Part shown: positions 30,400-38,891 of the stretch, piece by piece
How the letters are laid out: every line of letters begins with the position of its first letter
Position numbering within the stretch: position 1 is the first letter of the stretch
Source of the DNA: JAKFEW01 sp036675505
Lineage (GTDB): Bacteria; Cyanobacteriota; Sericytochromatia; S15B-MN24; JAQBPE01
Direction of reading: 5' to 3'
DNA: 64,000 nucleotides
NCBI GenBank assembly: GCA_036675505.1
Contig: JAKFEW010000079.1
Coordinates: forward strand, 1 to 64,000
The notes under the pieces: model-generated
The model's database searches: none
What the model was told of the DNA's origin: nothing
Seen by the model: the letters and a program-made list of their open reading frames with translations, nothing else
Made by a program: the position numbers and the translations under genes

Positions 30400-32148
30400 T
30401 TGAATATGCCCGCCGCTTTTGCGGATTGGGAGCTCCGTCCGGAGCTCCTCGCCGGCCTTGCCGAGCAAAATCTCGTCACCCCCACCCCCGTCCAGGACGC
30501 GTCCTTCCCGGCCGTGCTCGAGGGCCGCGACCTGCTCGTGCAGTCGCGCACCGGCACCGGCAAGACGCTGGCCTTCGGCCTGCCGATCCTCCAGCGCCTG
30601 GAGAAGGGCCCCGGCCGCATCGAAGCCCTCGTCGTGCTGCCCACCCGCGAGCTCGCGCTGCAGGTGGCGACCGCCCTCGGCAAGATGGCGCGCCCGCTCG
30701 GCTTCGAGGTCGCGGCGCTCTTCGGCGGCGGCTCCTACCGTGACCAGCTGCGGGCGATCGGCAACGGCGCCCGCATCATCGTCGGCACGCCGGGCCGCCT
30801 GGTCGACCACCTCGAGCGCAACCGCCTCGACCTCTCGAGCTGCACCACCCTGGTGCTCGACGAGGCCGACGAGATGCTCGACATGGGCTTCGCCGACGAG
30901 CTCGAGAAGATCCTCGCGGCGCTGCCCGCCGAGCGCCAGTCGCTGCTGTTCTCGGCCACCATGGCCCCCGGCACGGCGGACCTCGCCAAGAAGACCCTGC
31001 GCGATCCGATGACCATCGCGCTTTCGCAGGGCGGCAAGTCCGCGCCCGAGATCACGCACGTGGCCTACGAGTGCTTCTCCGACCGCAAGACCGACGCGCT
31101 CGTGAACGTGCTGCACGCCGACCAGCCCGGCCTCGCGATCGTGTTCTGCCACACGAAGATCGAGACCGAGCAGATCGCGGAGCGCCTGCGCGAAGAAGGC
31201 TTCTCGGCCGGCTTCCTGAACGGCGACCTGCCGCAAGAGGCGCGCACGCGCACGCTGAACGCCTTCCGCCGCGGCCTGATCGACCTGCTCGTCGCGACCG
31301 ACGTCGCGGCGCGCGGCATCGACGTGAAGGGCATCTCGCACGTCTACAACCTCGGCGTGCCGCGCGACCCCGAGTCGTACATCCACCGCGTCGGCCGCAC
31401 CGGCCGCGCCGGCGCCTCGGGCGTCGCCGCGACCTTCGTGCCGCCCCGCGACGCGGCGCGCTTCCGCCGGATGCTCTCCAACGCCGGCGTGAAGATCGAG
31501 ATGCGCCCGCTGCCCCAGGCCGCGGACGTGCGCAAGCGCCTGCGCGAGATCTTCCACGAGAGCCTCACGGCCCGCGTGGCCGCCGGCCCCGACGACCAGC
31601 TCGCCTCGCTCGCGACCGAGCTGCTCGGCTACATCGAGCCTCAAGATTTGGTCGCGGCGCTGCTCGCGGGCAACGACGCCGCCAAGGCGACGCTGACCGC
31701 AGGCAGCAACGTGATGGCGCCGCGCAAGCCCGAACGGACCGAGCGCGCGCCGTACGCCGACCAGCCGATCCGGCCGGGCGACGTGCGCGAGCACTTCGAG
31801 AAGGAAGGCCCGCCGCGCAAGATCCGCGAGCGTGGCCCGGAAGGCGTCGCCCCGCGCGAGCGTCCGCTGCGGAAGCTCTCCGAGCACAACGAGCCTGGCT
31901 TCAAGCGCGTGTGGCTGAACCAGGGCAAGGCCCACAAGCTGATGCCCGGCGGCCTCGTGAAGCTGGTCTGCTCGGTGTCTGGCATCAAGGGCGAGGCGAT
32001 CGGCGCGATCGCCATCCACCCCTTCTTCTCTTTCTTCGACGTCCGCGAGGCCGAGGCCCCGCGCGTGGTCGAGCTGCTGAACGGCCTCAACCAGAAGGGC
32101 AAATCGCTCAAGGCCAACCTCGTGGCCCCGGTGGGCGAGTCCAAGTAA
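30400..32148 (+). CDS. DEAD-box ATP-dependent RNA helicase 2 with DbpA-type RNA-binding domain
   Basis: A 582-residue helicase. NLVTPTPVQDASFPAVL is the Q motif, then SRTGTGKT, PTRELALQ, GTPGRLVDHL, VLDEADEMLDMGF, FSATMAP, TDVAARGIDVKGISHVYN and HRVGRTGRAG. The C-terminal 75 residues (LVKLVCSVSGIKGEAIGAI, then PFFSFFDVREAEAPRVVELLNGL) are a DbpA-like RNA-binding fold, which in E. coli DbpA and B. subtilis YxiN targets 23S rRNA. TTG 30400 lies seven bases after AGGAG; ATG 30406 is the alternative. A role in ribosome assembly or cold adaptation is likely. Confidence 0.94.
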   Translation: MNMPAAFADWELRPELLAGLAEQNLVTPTPVQDASFPAVLEGRDLLVQSRTGTGKTLAFGLPILQRLEKGPGRIEALVVLPTRELALQVATALGKMARPLGFEVAALFGGGSYRDQLRAIGNGARIIVGTPGRLVDHLERNRLDLSSCTTLVLDEADEMLDMGFADELEKILAALPAERQSLLFSATMAPGTADLAKKTLRDPMTIALSQGGKSAPEITHVAYECFSDRKTDALVNVLHADQPGLAIVFCHTKIETEQIAERLREEGFSAGFLNGDLPQEARTRTLNAFRRGLIDLLVATDVAARGIDVKGISHVYNLGVPRDPESYIHRVGRTGRAGASGVAATFVPPRDAARFRRMLSNAGVKIEMRPLPQAADVRKRLREIFHESLTARVAAGPDDQLASLATELLGYIEPQDLVAALLAGNDAAKATLTAGSNVMAPRKPERTERAPYADQPIRPGDVREHFEKEGPPRKIRERGPEGVAPRERPLRKLSEHNEPGFKRVWLNQGKAHKLMPGGLVKLVCSVSGIKGEAIGAIAIHPFFSFFDVREAEAPRVVELLNGLNQKGKSLKANLVAPVGESK

Positions 32149-32158
32149 GCCCACTATC

Positions 32159-32196
32159 GGCCCCAACTCACGGAATTCCGTGAGTTGGGGCCTTTT
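32159..32196 (+). terminator. Strong intrinsic terminator
   Basis: A 17-base perfect palindrome (GGCCCCAACTCACGGAA and its complement, 32159-32192) followed by TTTT. Confidence 0.92.
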
Positions 32197-32211
32197 CATT
32201 GCGGCGTCGCC

Positions 32212-32859
32212 TCAATCGGCGTCCGGCACCGTGAAGGCGACGATCTCGTGACGCTCGCGGTGGTTGGTCCAGAACCGCTCGCCGTCGTGCGCCAGCGCGC
32301 GGCCCTGGAGCGGGACGTGGGCGACGTCGGTCGCCTCGCCGGTCTGCGGGTCGAGGCGGCTCAGGAAGTAGTCTTCCGTCTCCTCGGCGGCAGTCGTGAG
32401 CAGGTAGAGCGAGCCGCCCACGAAGACCATGCCGCAAATGCCGCGCGGCGCCTTGTACCGCTTGATCACCGCGCCGCGCTTGTCGAGCACGAGCACCGCG
32501 CGGTTGTACCACTGGCTGACGTGCAGATGGGTGCCGTCGTAGGCGAGCTGCGAGCCCGTGTCGTCGGGACACGGCAGCGGGTCGTCCTCGAAGCCCTTGT
32601 CCGGGCGGTAGCGCCGGATCACGCGGTGGTCCTCGGCGGTTTCGCCGCAGAGCACGCGCAGGTCCTTCCCCATCGCCGTCATGCCCCACGGTTTGCCGGG
32701 CGCCGAGGCCCACTCGCCGACCTGCCAGGCCGCAGGCAGGATGGCGTAGATGCGGCTCGTCTCGATCGAGCCCATCCAGAGGTGGGTGCCGTCGAAGGCG
32801 AGGGATTGCGGGCGCGGCGCGGGGGAGGGCCGGCGGAAAACTTCGCGAATCGGCTGCAT
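32212..32859 (-). CDS. Beta-propeller-like hypothetical protein
   Basis: A 215-residue protein with recurring blades: SLAFDGTHLWMGSIETSRIY, QLAYDGTHLHVSQWYNRAVLVLD and ALAHDGERFWTNHRERHEIV. The repeated Asp-Gly-Thr-His/Glu turn followed by hydrophobic strands is typical of NHL/SMP-30-like propellers. There is no signal peptide. The extended -10 TGG-TATCGT (32866-32874) lies six bases before the ATG. The function is unknown. Confidence 0.65.
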   Translation of the reverse strand: MQPIREVFRRPSPAPRPQSLAFDGTHLWMGSIETSRIYAILPAAWQVGEWASAPGKPWGMTAMGKDLRVLCGETAEDHRVIRRYRPDKGFEDDPLPCPDDTGSQLAYDGTHLHVSQWYNRAVLVLDKRGAVIKRYKAPRGICGMVFVGGSLYLLTTAAEETEDYFLSRLDPQTGEATDVAHVPLQGRALAHDGERFWTNHRERHEIVAFTVPDAD

Positions 32860-32865
32860 GGCCCC

Positions 32866-32874
32866 ACGATACCA
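32866..32874 (-). promoter_or_regulatory. Extended -10 of a leaderless gene (TGG-TATCGT)
   Basis: On the minus strand TGG TATCGT, then six bases (GGGGCC), then ATG at 32859. Confidence 0.5.
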
Positions 32875-32914
32875 CGCACGGGACGCCGCTCCGCCTCTGA
32901 TGAAGCTGACGGCT

Positions 32915-33559
32915 TCAATGGCGGGCGAACTTGAGGTGCGTGACCTTGGGCGTCGCCACCGTCCGGACCAACGTGAGGCCATGCAGGTCGTCACCCGTGC
33001 CATCGAACAACCGCTCTCCGCTGCCGAGAAGCGTCGGCACGAGGTTGATATTCATTTCGTCGATCAGCCCTGCCTTGAAGTACTGCCGCGCCACGTTCGC
33101 GCCGCCACCAAGGTGCACGTCCTTGCCACCGGCGGCGCGGCGCGCCTGCTCGAGCGCGGCCTCGATGCCGCCCGTGACGAAGTTGATCGTCGTCCCGCCC
33201 TCCATTACGAGCGGCTCACGCGCATGATGCGTGAGCACGAAGACAGGATGGTGAAACGGCGGGTTCGGTCCCCACCACCCGGTCCATGGGTTCGCCGGGT
33301 CCCATGGGCCAGGGTGGCCGCCGAACATGTTCCGGCCCATCAGGGTCGCCCCGACGTTGGTGAACATCTCTTCGACGATGGCGTTGCTCTCGTTGACTTC
33401 CCCGCCTTCGCGCCCGTGTGCCTTTTGAAACGCCGCCAGTGGAGTCGTCCACTCATGCAGGCGTTCGCCGCCGACCCCGAGCGGGTTGTCGACGCTCTGA
33501 TCGGGACCTGCGACGAAGCCGTCGAGCGACATCGAGATCGTGAATCGCAACCTTGGCAT
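32915..33559 (-). CDS. Dihydrofolate reductase family / RibD C-terminal domain protein
   Basis: A 214-residue single-domain protein: LRFTISMSLDGFVAGPDQSVDNPLG at the start, TNVGATLMGRNMFGGHPGPW, then FVLTHHAREPLVMEGGTTINFVTGG and DVHLGGGANVARQYFKAGLIDEMNINLVPTLLGSGERLF. This is the pattern of RibD-C-like reductases that use NADPH; the true substrate of these stand-alone proteins is unknown. ATG 33559 was chosen over upstream candidates because the family begins at MPRLRF-type sequences. Confidence 0.88.
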   Translation of the reverse strand: MPRLRFTISMSLDGFVAGPDQSVDNPLGVGGERLHEWTTPLAAFQKAHGREGGEVNESNAIVEEMFTNVGATLMGRNMFGGHPGPWDPANPWTGWWGPNPPFHHPVFVLTHHAREPLVMEGGTTINFVTGGIEAALEQARRAAGGKDVHLGGGANVARQYFKAGLIDEMNINLVPTLLGSGERLFDGTGDDLHGLTLVRTVATPKVTHLKFARH

Positions 33560-33684
33560 GGCCCTTACACTCGACCGTACCTTAGCCATTCGCGCCGCGA
33601 TCGTCAATGCTTCGGGGACGCCATCGCCGTGGACGCGCCGAGGGGCTTCGTGCGAGACTGGCCCGCACGAAAGGAGCCACGCCC

Positions 33685-34188
33685 ATGTACGGCACCACGA
33701 CCCGCACCGACGACGGCCACATCGCCATCGTCTTCGAGCGCCACCTCGGCCACCCGCCCGACCGCGTCTGGCACGCGATCACGGCCGCCGAGCCACTGGC
33801 GGCCTGGTTCCCGGCCGCCGTGGACTTCGAGCTGAAAGCCGGCGCGACGCTGCGCTTCGGGCCCACGCTGGAGCAGCACCGCCGCTACGGCCTGACCGAC
33901 GATGACGCCACCTTCGGCATGGTCAAGCGCGTCGCGCCCGGCCGGCTGCTCGAGTTCACCTGGGACCGCGACCTGCTGCGCTGGGCGCTCGAGCCCGACG
34001 AGGTGAACGGCACCCACCTGACCTTCACGCACGTGATCGACGACGTCACCTCCGCCCCACCGCTGGCCGCGGGCTGGCACGCCGGCCTCGAGGTGCTCGA
34101 GGCCCAGCTCGACGGCGAGCCGATCAGCTGGTCGCCCTGGACGCGCGCGGAGGAGCTCGAGGACGAGTACCTGGTCCGGCTGGGTTGA
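33685..34188 (+). CDS. SRPBCC / AHSA1-like domain protein
   Basis: A 167-residue START-like protein: IAIVFERHLGHPPDRVWHAITAAEPLAAWFP, then LEFTWDRDLLRWALEPDEVNGTHLTFTHVI and GWHAGLEVLEAQLDGEP. This is the activator-of-Hsp90-ATPase-homologue type found alone in many bacteria, which binds hydrophobic ligands; the role here is unknown. AAAGGAGCC precedes ATG 33685. Confidence 0.88.
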   Translation: MYGTTTRTDDGHIAIVFERHLGHPPDRVWHAITAAEPLAAWFPAAVDFELKAGATLRFGPTLEQHRRYGLTDDDATFGMVKRVAPGRLLEFTWDRDLLRWALEPDEVNGTHLTFTHVIDDVTSAPPLAAGWHAGLEVLEAQLDGEPISWSPWTRAEELEDEYLVRLG

Positions 34189-34220
34189 GCATCCCCGCGA
34201 GGGGTGGTAAAACGAGCTGT

Positions 34221-35699
34221 ATGTTCAAGCGCGCCTGCACAGCCCTCCTGCTCGGCACCCTGATCGCCCCGCCGTGGGCCCTGGCCGCGGGCGCCCCGCC
34301 CACGCCGCGCGTGGCCGTCGACTACCGCGCCGCCTACCCCGCGAACTTCTTGTGGCTCGTCAACGCGCTCGCCGGCGACCCGCACGCCAGCACGGCGGCG
34401 TTCCGCGCGTATTGGCGGAGCGCCGGCTACGCGCGGCCCGGCGACGACGGCCAGCTGGCCACCTACCGGCGCATCCGAGGCCGCTACGAAGGGGACTACC
34501 TGCGCCCCGAAAAAGAGGTGGCGTCGCTGGTGCCGCTCAGCCCCGCGGGCGGCGACCTGCGCCAGAAGTTCTTCTCGCTCTTCTTCTCCAGCGCGCGCAT
34601 GGACGAAGTGTGGGCCAAGGCCGAGGTGCTGATGGCCGACGCCGACCGCGAGGAGCTGGCGCGGGTCTTCGCCCACTTCCAGCCGGCTTTCGACGCGCAC
34701 TGGAAGACGAACGGGCACCTGGAGGCCTACCGGGCGAAGTTCCAGGCCTTCGCCGAGGCGCGCAAGCTGCCCGCGCTGCTCGGCGAGGCCGCCGGCTTCC
34801 TCGGCGTGCCCGCCGAGGCGGACCTGCGGGTGCGCGTGATCTTCCTCTTCACGCCGGAGGCGAAGCACACGTTCGGCCGCGCCGTCGGCCCCAACCTGGT
34901 GGTCGAGATCCCGGCGGGCCAGACGCCGGAGCATCAGGCCGACGTGGTGGTGCACGAGCTCTGCCACTACTTCTACGATCGCGGCGGCGTCGAGCAGGAC
35001 GCGGGCTTCATGAAGGGCCTCTTCGGCTCGGGCGATCGCCATGCCGGCCCCACCTGGGCCCTGCTCAACGAGGGCCTCGCGACGGCGATCGGCCAGGGCG
35101 TCGCGGTGGAACGCCTCGTGCCGGCCAGCTTCACGCGCACGCGCGCCAAGCCGCTCGGCTGGTACCAGGATGCGCGCATCGACGCCTTCGCCAAGGCGAT
35201 CTACCCCGCGGTGAACGCCGCGATGCGGGCGGGCAAGACCTACCGCGCGCTCGGTCCGGACCTGCTCACGGCCTACGCGCGGGCGCTCGGCGACGCGGAC
35301 GACGACCCCAAGACCTACCTGGCGAGCTACATCCTGATCGACGGCTTCCCGCGCCGCCAGGGCTTCGTCCGCTTCTTCGAGCGCGTGACGCCGCGCAGCG
35401 TCTGGCACAGCCGCCTCGGCTCGGCGCGGAACACGCTCGAGGCGTTCCCGGCCCAGACCGTCCTCGTGGCGGCCACCGCCGCCGACCTCCCGCGCATCCG
35501 CGAGGAGATCGGGGCGTACCAGGTCACGGCGGCGCAGCTCGACGCGCTCGCGCGCCAGGAGCGGGCCCTGCTGGTGCTCCGCCGACCCGCCAACGGCTAC
35601 CTGTTCCTGGTCTACGGCCGCGACGCCGCCGCGCTGGACGAGGCGATGGCGCACTTCGGGGCCCTCGCGCGGTTCGGCGAGGGGCTGCAGCCGCTATAG
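34221..35699 (+). CDS. Secreted putative zinc metalloprotease (HExxH)
   Basis: A 492-residue protein with a signal peptide (MFKRACTALLLGTLIAPPWALAAG). The zinc motif is VVHELCHYFYDRGG near residue 253. The upstream strand VGPNLVVEIPAG and the downstream TWALLNEGLATAIGQG, containing a Glu that could be the third ligand, fit a gluzincin-like arrangement. The remaining sequence is alpha-helical. I do not recognise the exact family. An extended -10-like TGG-TAAAAC ends seven bases before the ATG, so the mRNA is close to leaderless. Confidence 0.68.
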   Translation: MFKRACTALLLGTLIAPPWALAAGAPPTPRVAVDYRAAYPANFLWLVNALAGDPHASTAAFRAYWRSAGYARPGDDGQLATYRRIRGRYEGDYLRPEKEVASLVPLSPAGGDLRQKFFSLFFSSARMDEVWAKAEVLMADADREELARVFAHFQPAFDAHWKTNGHLEAYRAKFQAFAEARKLPALLGEAAGFLGVPAEADLRVRVIFLFTPEAKHTFGRAVGPNLVVEIPAGQTPEHQADVVVHELCHYFYDRGGVEQDAGFMKGLFGSGDRHAGPTWALLNEGLATAIGQGVAVERLVPASFTRTRAKPLGWYQDARIDAFAKAIYPAVNAAMRAGKTYRALGPDLLTAYARALGDADDDPKTYLASYILIDGFPRRQGFVRFFERVTPRSVWHSRLGSARNTLEAFPAQTVLVAATAADLPRIREEIGAYQVTAAQLDALARQERALLVLRRPANGYLFLVYGRDAAALDEAMAHFGALARFGEGLQPL

Positions 35700-35756
35700 C
35701 CCAAGCGTGGCTTCGTCAACGATGCCAGCCTGACGGGCGGGCCCGACGCGTGGGGC

Positions 35757-36557
35757 TCAGCCTTCCATGTCCTTGCCCTCGAAGAGCGAGAACACAGCGC
35801 CGTAAGGATCCTTGACCACCGCGAAGTCGCCCCAGGGCGTGTCGATCTGGGCCATCAGCACCTGCCCGCCCAGCTGCTCGACGCGCGTGCGCGCTTCCGC
35901 GAGCTTCGGCACGAAGATGTGGCCCAGCCAGTGGGCCGGCTTCCCCTCGGGCGTCCGGTCGAAGGAGGCCTCCATCTTGTCGCCCATCTTGAACACGCCG
36001 TCGTTCGGGTCGTCCCCCGCGACGGCCTGCCAGCCGATCACCTTCTGGTAGAACCCGGTCGCCACGGCGACGTCCTTGAAGCCCAGCGAGTCCCAGCAGA
36101 ACTCGGTGGGCGCGGGCATGCCTTCGGTGTCCGGATCGCCGTTCAGGCTGTGGATCACCGCGAAGACGGCGCCCTCGGGGTCCATCAGCGTCGCGAGCGT
36201 GCCCACCTCGGGCACGTCCAGCGGGCCCGCCAGCACGCGCCCGCCGGCGGCCTTGGTCTGCTCCACCACCGCGCCGACGTCGGGCACGGAGAGGTAGCCG
36301 ACCCAGAACGCCGGGCCCTCGCCCTGCTCCGGGCCGGTCTGGAAGAAGCCGCCGATCGCCTTGTCGCCGACGAAGATCTCGGGGTACGCCGCCCCCGCGC
36401 CCATCGGCATCTCCTTGATGGTCCAGCCGAGCAGGTCGGCGTAGAACTTCCGGGCGCCGGCTGTGTCGCGGCCGACGTACTCGTGCCAGACGAACACGCC
36501 GGGCGTGTACGGACGCTTGGCTGGCTGGGTGGTCGGGGCGGTCTGCGATTCGGTCAT
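35757..36557 (-). CDS. VOC family (glyoxalase/bleomycin-resistance fold) protein, two domains
   Basis: A 266-residue protein with two tandem VOC modules: FVWHEYVGRDTAGARKFYADLLGW (residues about 21-44) and FCWDSLGFKDVAVATGFYQKVIGW (about 150-173), each ending in a conserved DPEGAVFAVI or DPYGAVFSLFEG strand. Such proteins bind a metal and small ligands or act as lyases; the substrate is unknown. AAAGGAGCACCG precedes the ATG. Confidence 0.9.
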   Translation of the reverse strand: MTESQTAPTTQPAKRPYTPGVFVWHEYVGRDTAGARKFYADLLGWTIKEMPMGAGAAYPEIFVGDKAIGGFFQTGPEQGEGPAFWVGYLSVPDVGAVVEQTKAAGGRVLAGPLDVPEVGTLATLMDPEGAVFAVIHSLNGDPDTEGMPAPTEFCWDSLGFKDVAVATGFYQKVIGWQAVAGDDPNDGVFKMGDKMEASFDRTPEGKPAHWLGHIFVPKLAEARTRVEQLGGQVLMAQIDTPWGDFAVVKDPYGAVFSLFEGKDMEG

Positions 36558-36639
36558 CGGTGCTCCTTTGCTGCGGCGATCGGGCGCCGGCGGGCGATTC
36601 CTTTGGACCGATTACCCCGCCGAAGGCCCGCTTCGTCGA

Positions 36640-37122
36640 TCAGTCGATCGCCCGGCGCAAATCGAAGCGAAGCTGACGGGCCTGCCCACCCTCCACGCCC
36701 GTCAGCTCGATCAGCAAGCGATCATCGGCGACCCGCTCGTACACCAGGTCCTGGGGGAAATCGTGAGCCGCGTTGCGGAAGTGCGCACGCTTCCCTGCGA
36801 GCGCATGCAGCGGGAAAGCGACAGGGGCCTGCTTGCCGTTCAGGAACGGCTGCATGGTCACCTTCCCGTCGCGCACGTCGAAGCGCTCGATCTCGAAGAA
36901 GCTCACCTTGCCGTCGCGAAACTCCTTGTTCACGCTCAGCACCATGCCCCCGGCGGGCGTCGTGTAGGTGGCCTCGAACCAGTCGTTGCGCCAGGTGCCC
37001 GCGAGGAAGTCGAGCTGGGCGAGCTGGGCGTCGGCGGACATCTTCTTCTCCGGCGGATGGGCGAGCGCGGGCATCGCGAGGAAGGGCAGCAGGAGCGCGG
37101 GTGCGAGGGCGCGGAGGCGCAT
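36640..37122 (-). CDS. Secreted DUF6265-like lipocalin-type protein
   Basis: A 160-residue protein with a signal peptide (MRLRALAPALLLPFLAMPALAH). The mature part begins AQLDFLAGTWRNDWFEATYTTP, the hallmark of DUF6265/lipocalin-like small barrels, and continues with FEIERFDVRDGKVTMQPFLNG and HFRNAAHDFPQDLVYER. It probably binds a hydrophobic ligand in the periplasm. The function is not established. Confidence 0.8.
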   Translation of the reverse strand: MRLRALAPALLLPFLAMPALAHPPEKKMSADAQLAQLDFLAGTWRNDWFEATYTTPAGGMVLSVNKEFRDGKVSFFEIERFDVRDGKVTMQPFLNGKQAPVAFPLHALAGKRAHFRNAAHDFPQDLVYERVADDRLLIELTGVEGGQARQLRFDLRRAID

Positions 37123-37238
37123 GGAACTATCCTCGGCTCCAGGAGAGCGGTGCGGGTGGGGTGAGCGGGTAATTGAAGCGCGGATGCCCCCCACTCGTCC
37201 AGGAGCCCGCATGGCCCGGAGAGAGACCGGAGCCGCGC

Positions 37239-37706
37239 ATGCCTGAATCGACCACCTTCCCTACCTTCGACCCTGCGGGCCTCGCTGACGCCGAGCCCCT
37301 GCTCACGCTCATGCGCGCGTTCTACGCCGAGGAGGGCCTGGCGTACGAGGACGCCCGCGCCCGGAACGCCCTCGCGGCCCTGCTCGCGGACGCCTCGCTG
37401 GGCCGCATCTGGCTCGTGCGCGAGGGCGACGCGCTCGCCGGCTACGTCGTCGTCACGCTCGGCTACAGCCTCGAATTCGCCGGCCGCTTCGCGCTGCTCG
37501 ACGAGATTTACCTGCTTGAGCCGTACCGCGGCCGCGGCTGGGGCCGCGCCACGCTCGAGCACGTCGCCAACGCGAGCCACGCCGCGGGCTTGAAGGCCGT
37601 GCGGCTGGAGGTCGAGGACCACAACGCACGTGCCTACGACCTCTACGGCCGCGCCGGCTACGTCCGGCACGAGCGCGGGTTGATGACGCTCTTCCTGGAC
37701 CGCTGA
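37239..37706 (+). CDS. GNAT family N-acetyltransferase
   Basis: A 155-residue GNAT enzyme. The acetyl-CoA binding loop is LLEPYRGRGWGRATLEHV near residues 86-103, preceded by GYVVVTLGYSLEFAGRFALLDEIY and followed by LKAVRLEVEDHNARAYDLYGRAGY. ATG 37239 has CCGGAG eight bases upstream; an in-frame ATG 22 codons earlier would add an unusual Pro-rich extension. The substrate is unknown. Confidence 0.85.
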   Translation: MPESTTFPTFDPAGLADAEPLLTLMRAFYAEEGLAYEDARARNALAALLADASLGRIWLVREGDALAGYVVVTLGYSLEFAGRFALLDEIYLLEPYRGRGWGRATLEHVANASHAAGLKAVRLEVEDHNARAYDLYGRAGYVRHERGLMTLFLDR

Positions 37707-37755
37707 GGCTCAGCCCGCGGGCTTCGTGGCGAGGGGCGGCAGCTGGAACCGGCCG

Positions 37756-38091
37756 TCAGGCAGGCAGGCGCTCGATCAGCAGGTGCTGGAGGCGCACGAG
37801 ATAGCGCACGCGCGCGCGCACCTCGGCCGAGAAGTAGCGCACCTCGGCCGCGAACGAGCCGTCCCAGCCCACGTCGCGGCGCAAGGGCCCGGCGTAGGTG
37901 AACTCGCGCGCCAGCGTGTTGTCGAGCGCCACGAGCCGCAGCGTCTTGTGTGCCGCGTCGGTCCAGCGTGTGGCCAGGTCCCTGCCCGCCGCGAGCGCCT
38001 CGGGCGTTTCCGGCGTCAGGTTAAGGATCTCGAGCCCCTGCGCGATCTGAGCGTTGATCAGCAGCGCGGCGTCTTCTCCGGCGAATCGCAT
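37756..38091 (-). CDS. Hypothetical helical protein, 111 residues
   Basis: ATG 38091 follows GGGAGGGACGACAAG. The protein is mostly helical (ALLINAQIAQGLEILNLT, AAGRDLATRWTDAAHKTLRLVALD, EVRYFSAEVRARVRYLVRLQHLLIERL). No signal peptide or recognised domain. Confidence 0.5.
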   Translation of the reverse strand: MRFAGEDAALLINAQIAQGLEILNLTPETPEALAAGRDLATRWTDAAHKTLRLVALDNTLAREFTYAGPLRRDVGWDGSFAAEVRYFSAEVRARVRYLVRLQHLLIERLPA

Positions 38092-38307
38092 CTTGTCGTC
38101 CCTCCCTCTCTCCACTCTTTCCGAGGTCCTTATCGCCGCGCGGCGCCAAACCTTGCGGCCCGCATGGCGGGCTGTTCACTCCCCGTACAACAATGTCGAT
38201 TTAACCGAAATATAAAGGGGCGACAAGAATTAACAGCTTTAACTTCGCGATAACCGTTTCATCACCGTCATACAGGTTTGATTTAACTTCCGAACGGAGT
38301 TCAAGAT
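38092..38307. other. AT-richer divergent intergenic region
   Basis: This 216-base interval between divergent genes is the least GC-rich stretch here. A minus-strand pair TTGTCG / TAAATC with a 17-base spacer could serve the 111-residue gene, and CATACAGG near 38267 could belong to the lipoprotein gene. GCCCGC-ATG-GCGGGC near 38159-38173 can form a hairpin. Assignments are weak. Confidence 0.35.
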
Positions 38308-38718
38308 ATGAAGAAGATCCTCGCGATCGCCCTCCTGCCCCTCCTGATGGCAGGCTGTGGCACCCACCCCACCATGCCCGGCACGACCCGCACGGCCGCC
38401 CCGCTCGCCGTGAAGAACAACCCCAAGGTCGAGATCCTCGTGACGATCGAGGGCACGATCACCGGCCGCATCGAGAAGTCGAACGGCGACGTCGGCGCGC
38501 TCGTCGTCGACACCAAGGACGGCGAGCAGACCGTCTACCTGACCGAAACGACCGCCCTTAGCTGGGATCCCCGCATCAAGGCCATCCGCGGCCCCAACGC
38601 GCAGCTCGACCTCAAGGCCGGCACGCGCGTCGACGTCCTCGCGGTCGAGGTAAAGAACCAGGGCTGGGGCCCGGCGACCTGGCTGCGCGCCAAGTCGGTC
38701 GTGCTCCTGGTCGGCTAG
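38308..38718 (+). CDS. Small lipoprotein, 136 residues
   Basis: The signal peptide MKKILAIALLPLLMAGC has a clear lipobox (LMAGC). The mature domain is beta-rich: VEILVTIEGTITGRIEKSNGDVGALVVD, GEQTVYLTETTALSWD and LDLKAGTRVDVLAVEVKN, suggesting an OB- or Sm-like barrel of the kind found in small surface lipoproteins. CGGAG precedes the ATG. It is a single gene followed by a strong terminator. Confidence 0.72.
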   Translation: MKKILAIALLPLLMAGCGTHPTMPGTTRTAAPLAVKNNPKVEILVTIEGTITGRIEKSNGDVGALVVDTKDGEQTVYLTETTALSWDPRIKAIRGPNAQLDLKAGTRVDVLAVEVKNQGWGPATWLRAKSVVLLVG

Positions 38719-38742
38719 CCGGCCAGCCGGTCGGAACCCGCG

Positions 38743-38775
38743 CGGCGGGGGGCGATGCCCCCCGCCGTTTCGTTT
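38743..38775 (+). terminator. Intrinsic terminator
   Basis: CGGCGGGGGGC (38743-38753), loop GAT, GCCCCCCGCCG (38757-38767), then TTTCGTTTT. Confidence 0.88.
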
Positions 38776-38891
38776 TGCGCGCGCCGCCGCTCCAGGCGAA
38801 GTACGGATGCCCGCTCCGCGCACGGGTTGTACCATCCGGTCGTAAGCGATCAGGGCCCACGCCGACGCGCGGGCCAAGGAGGATTCGGCCG

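Noticed and set aside
30202..32199. Long minus-strand open frame antisense to helicase 2
   Set aside because: The high GC content produces long antisense frames. The translation is rich in Arg/His/Ala/Gly without domains, while the plus strand encodes a complete helicase.
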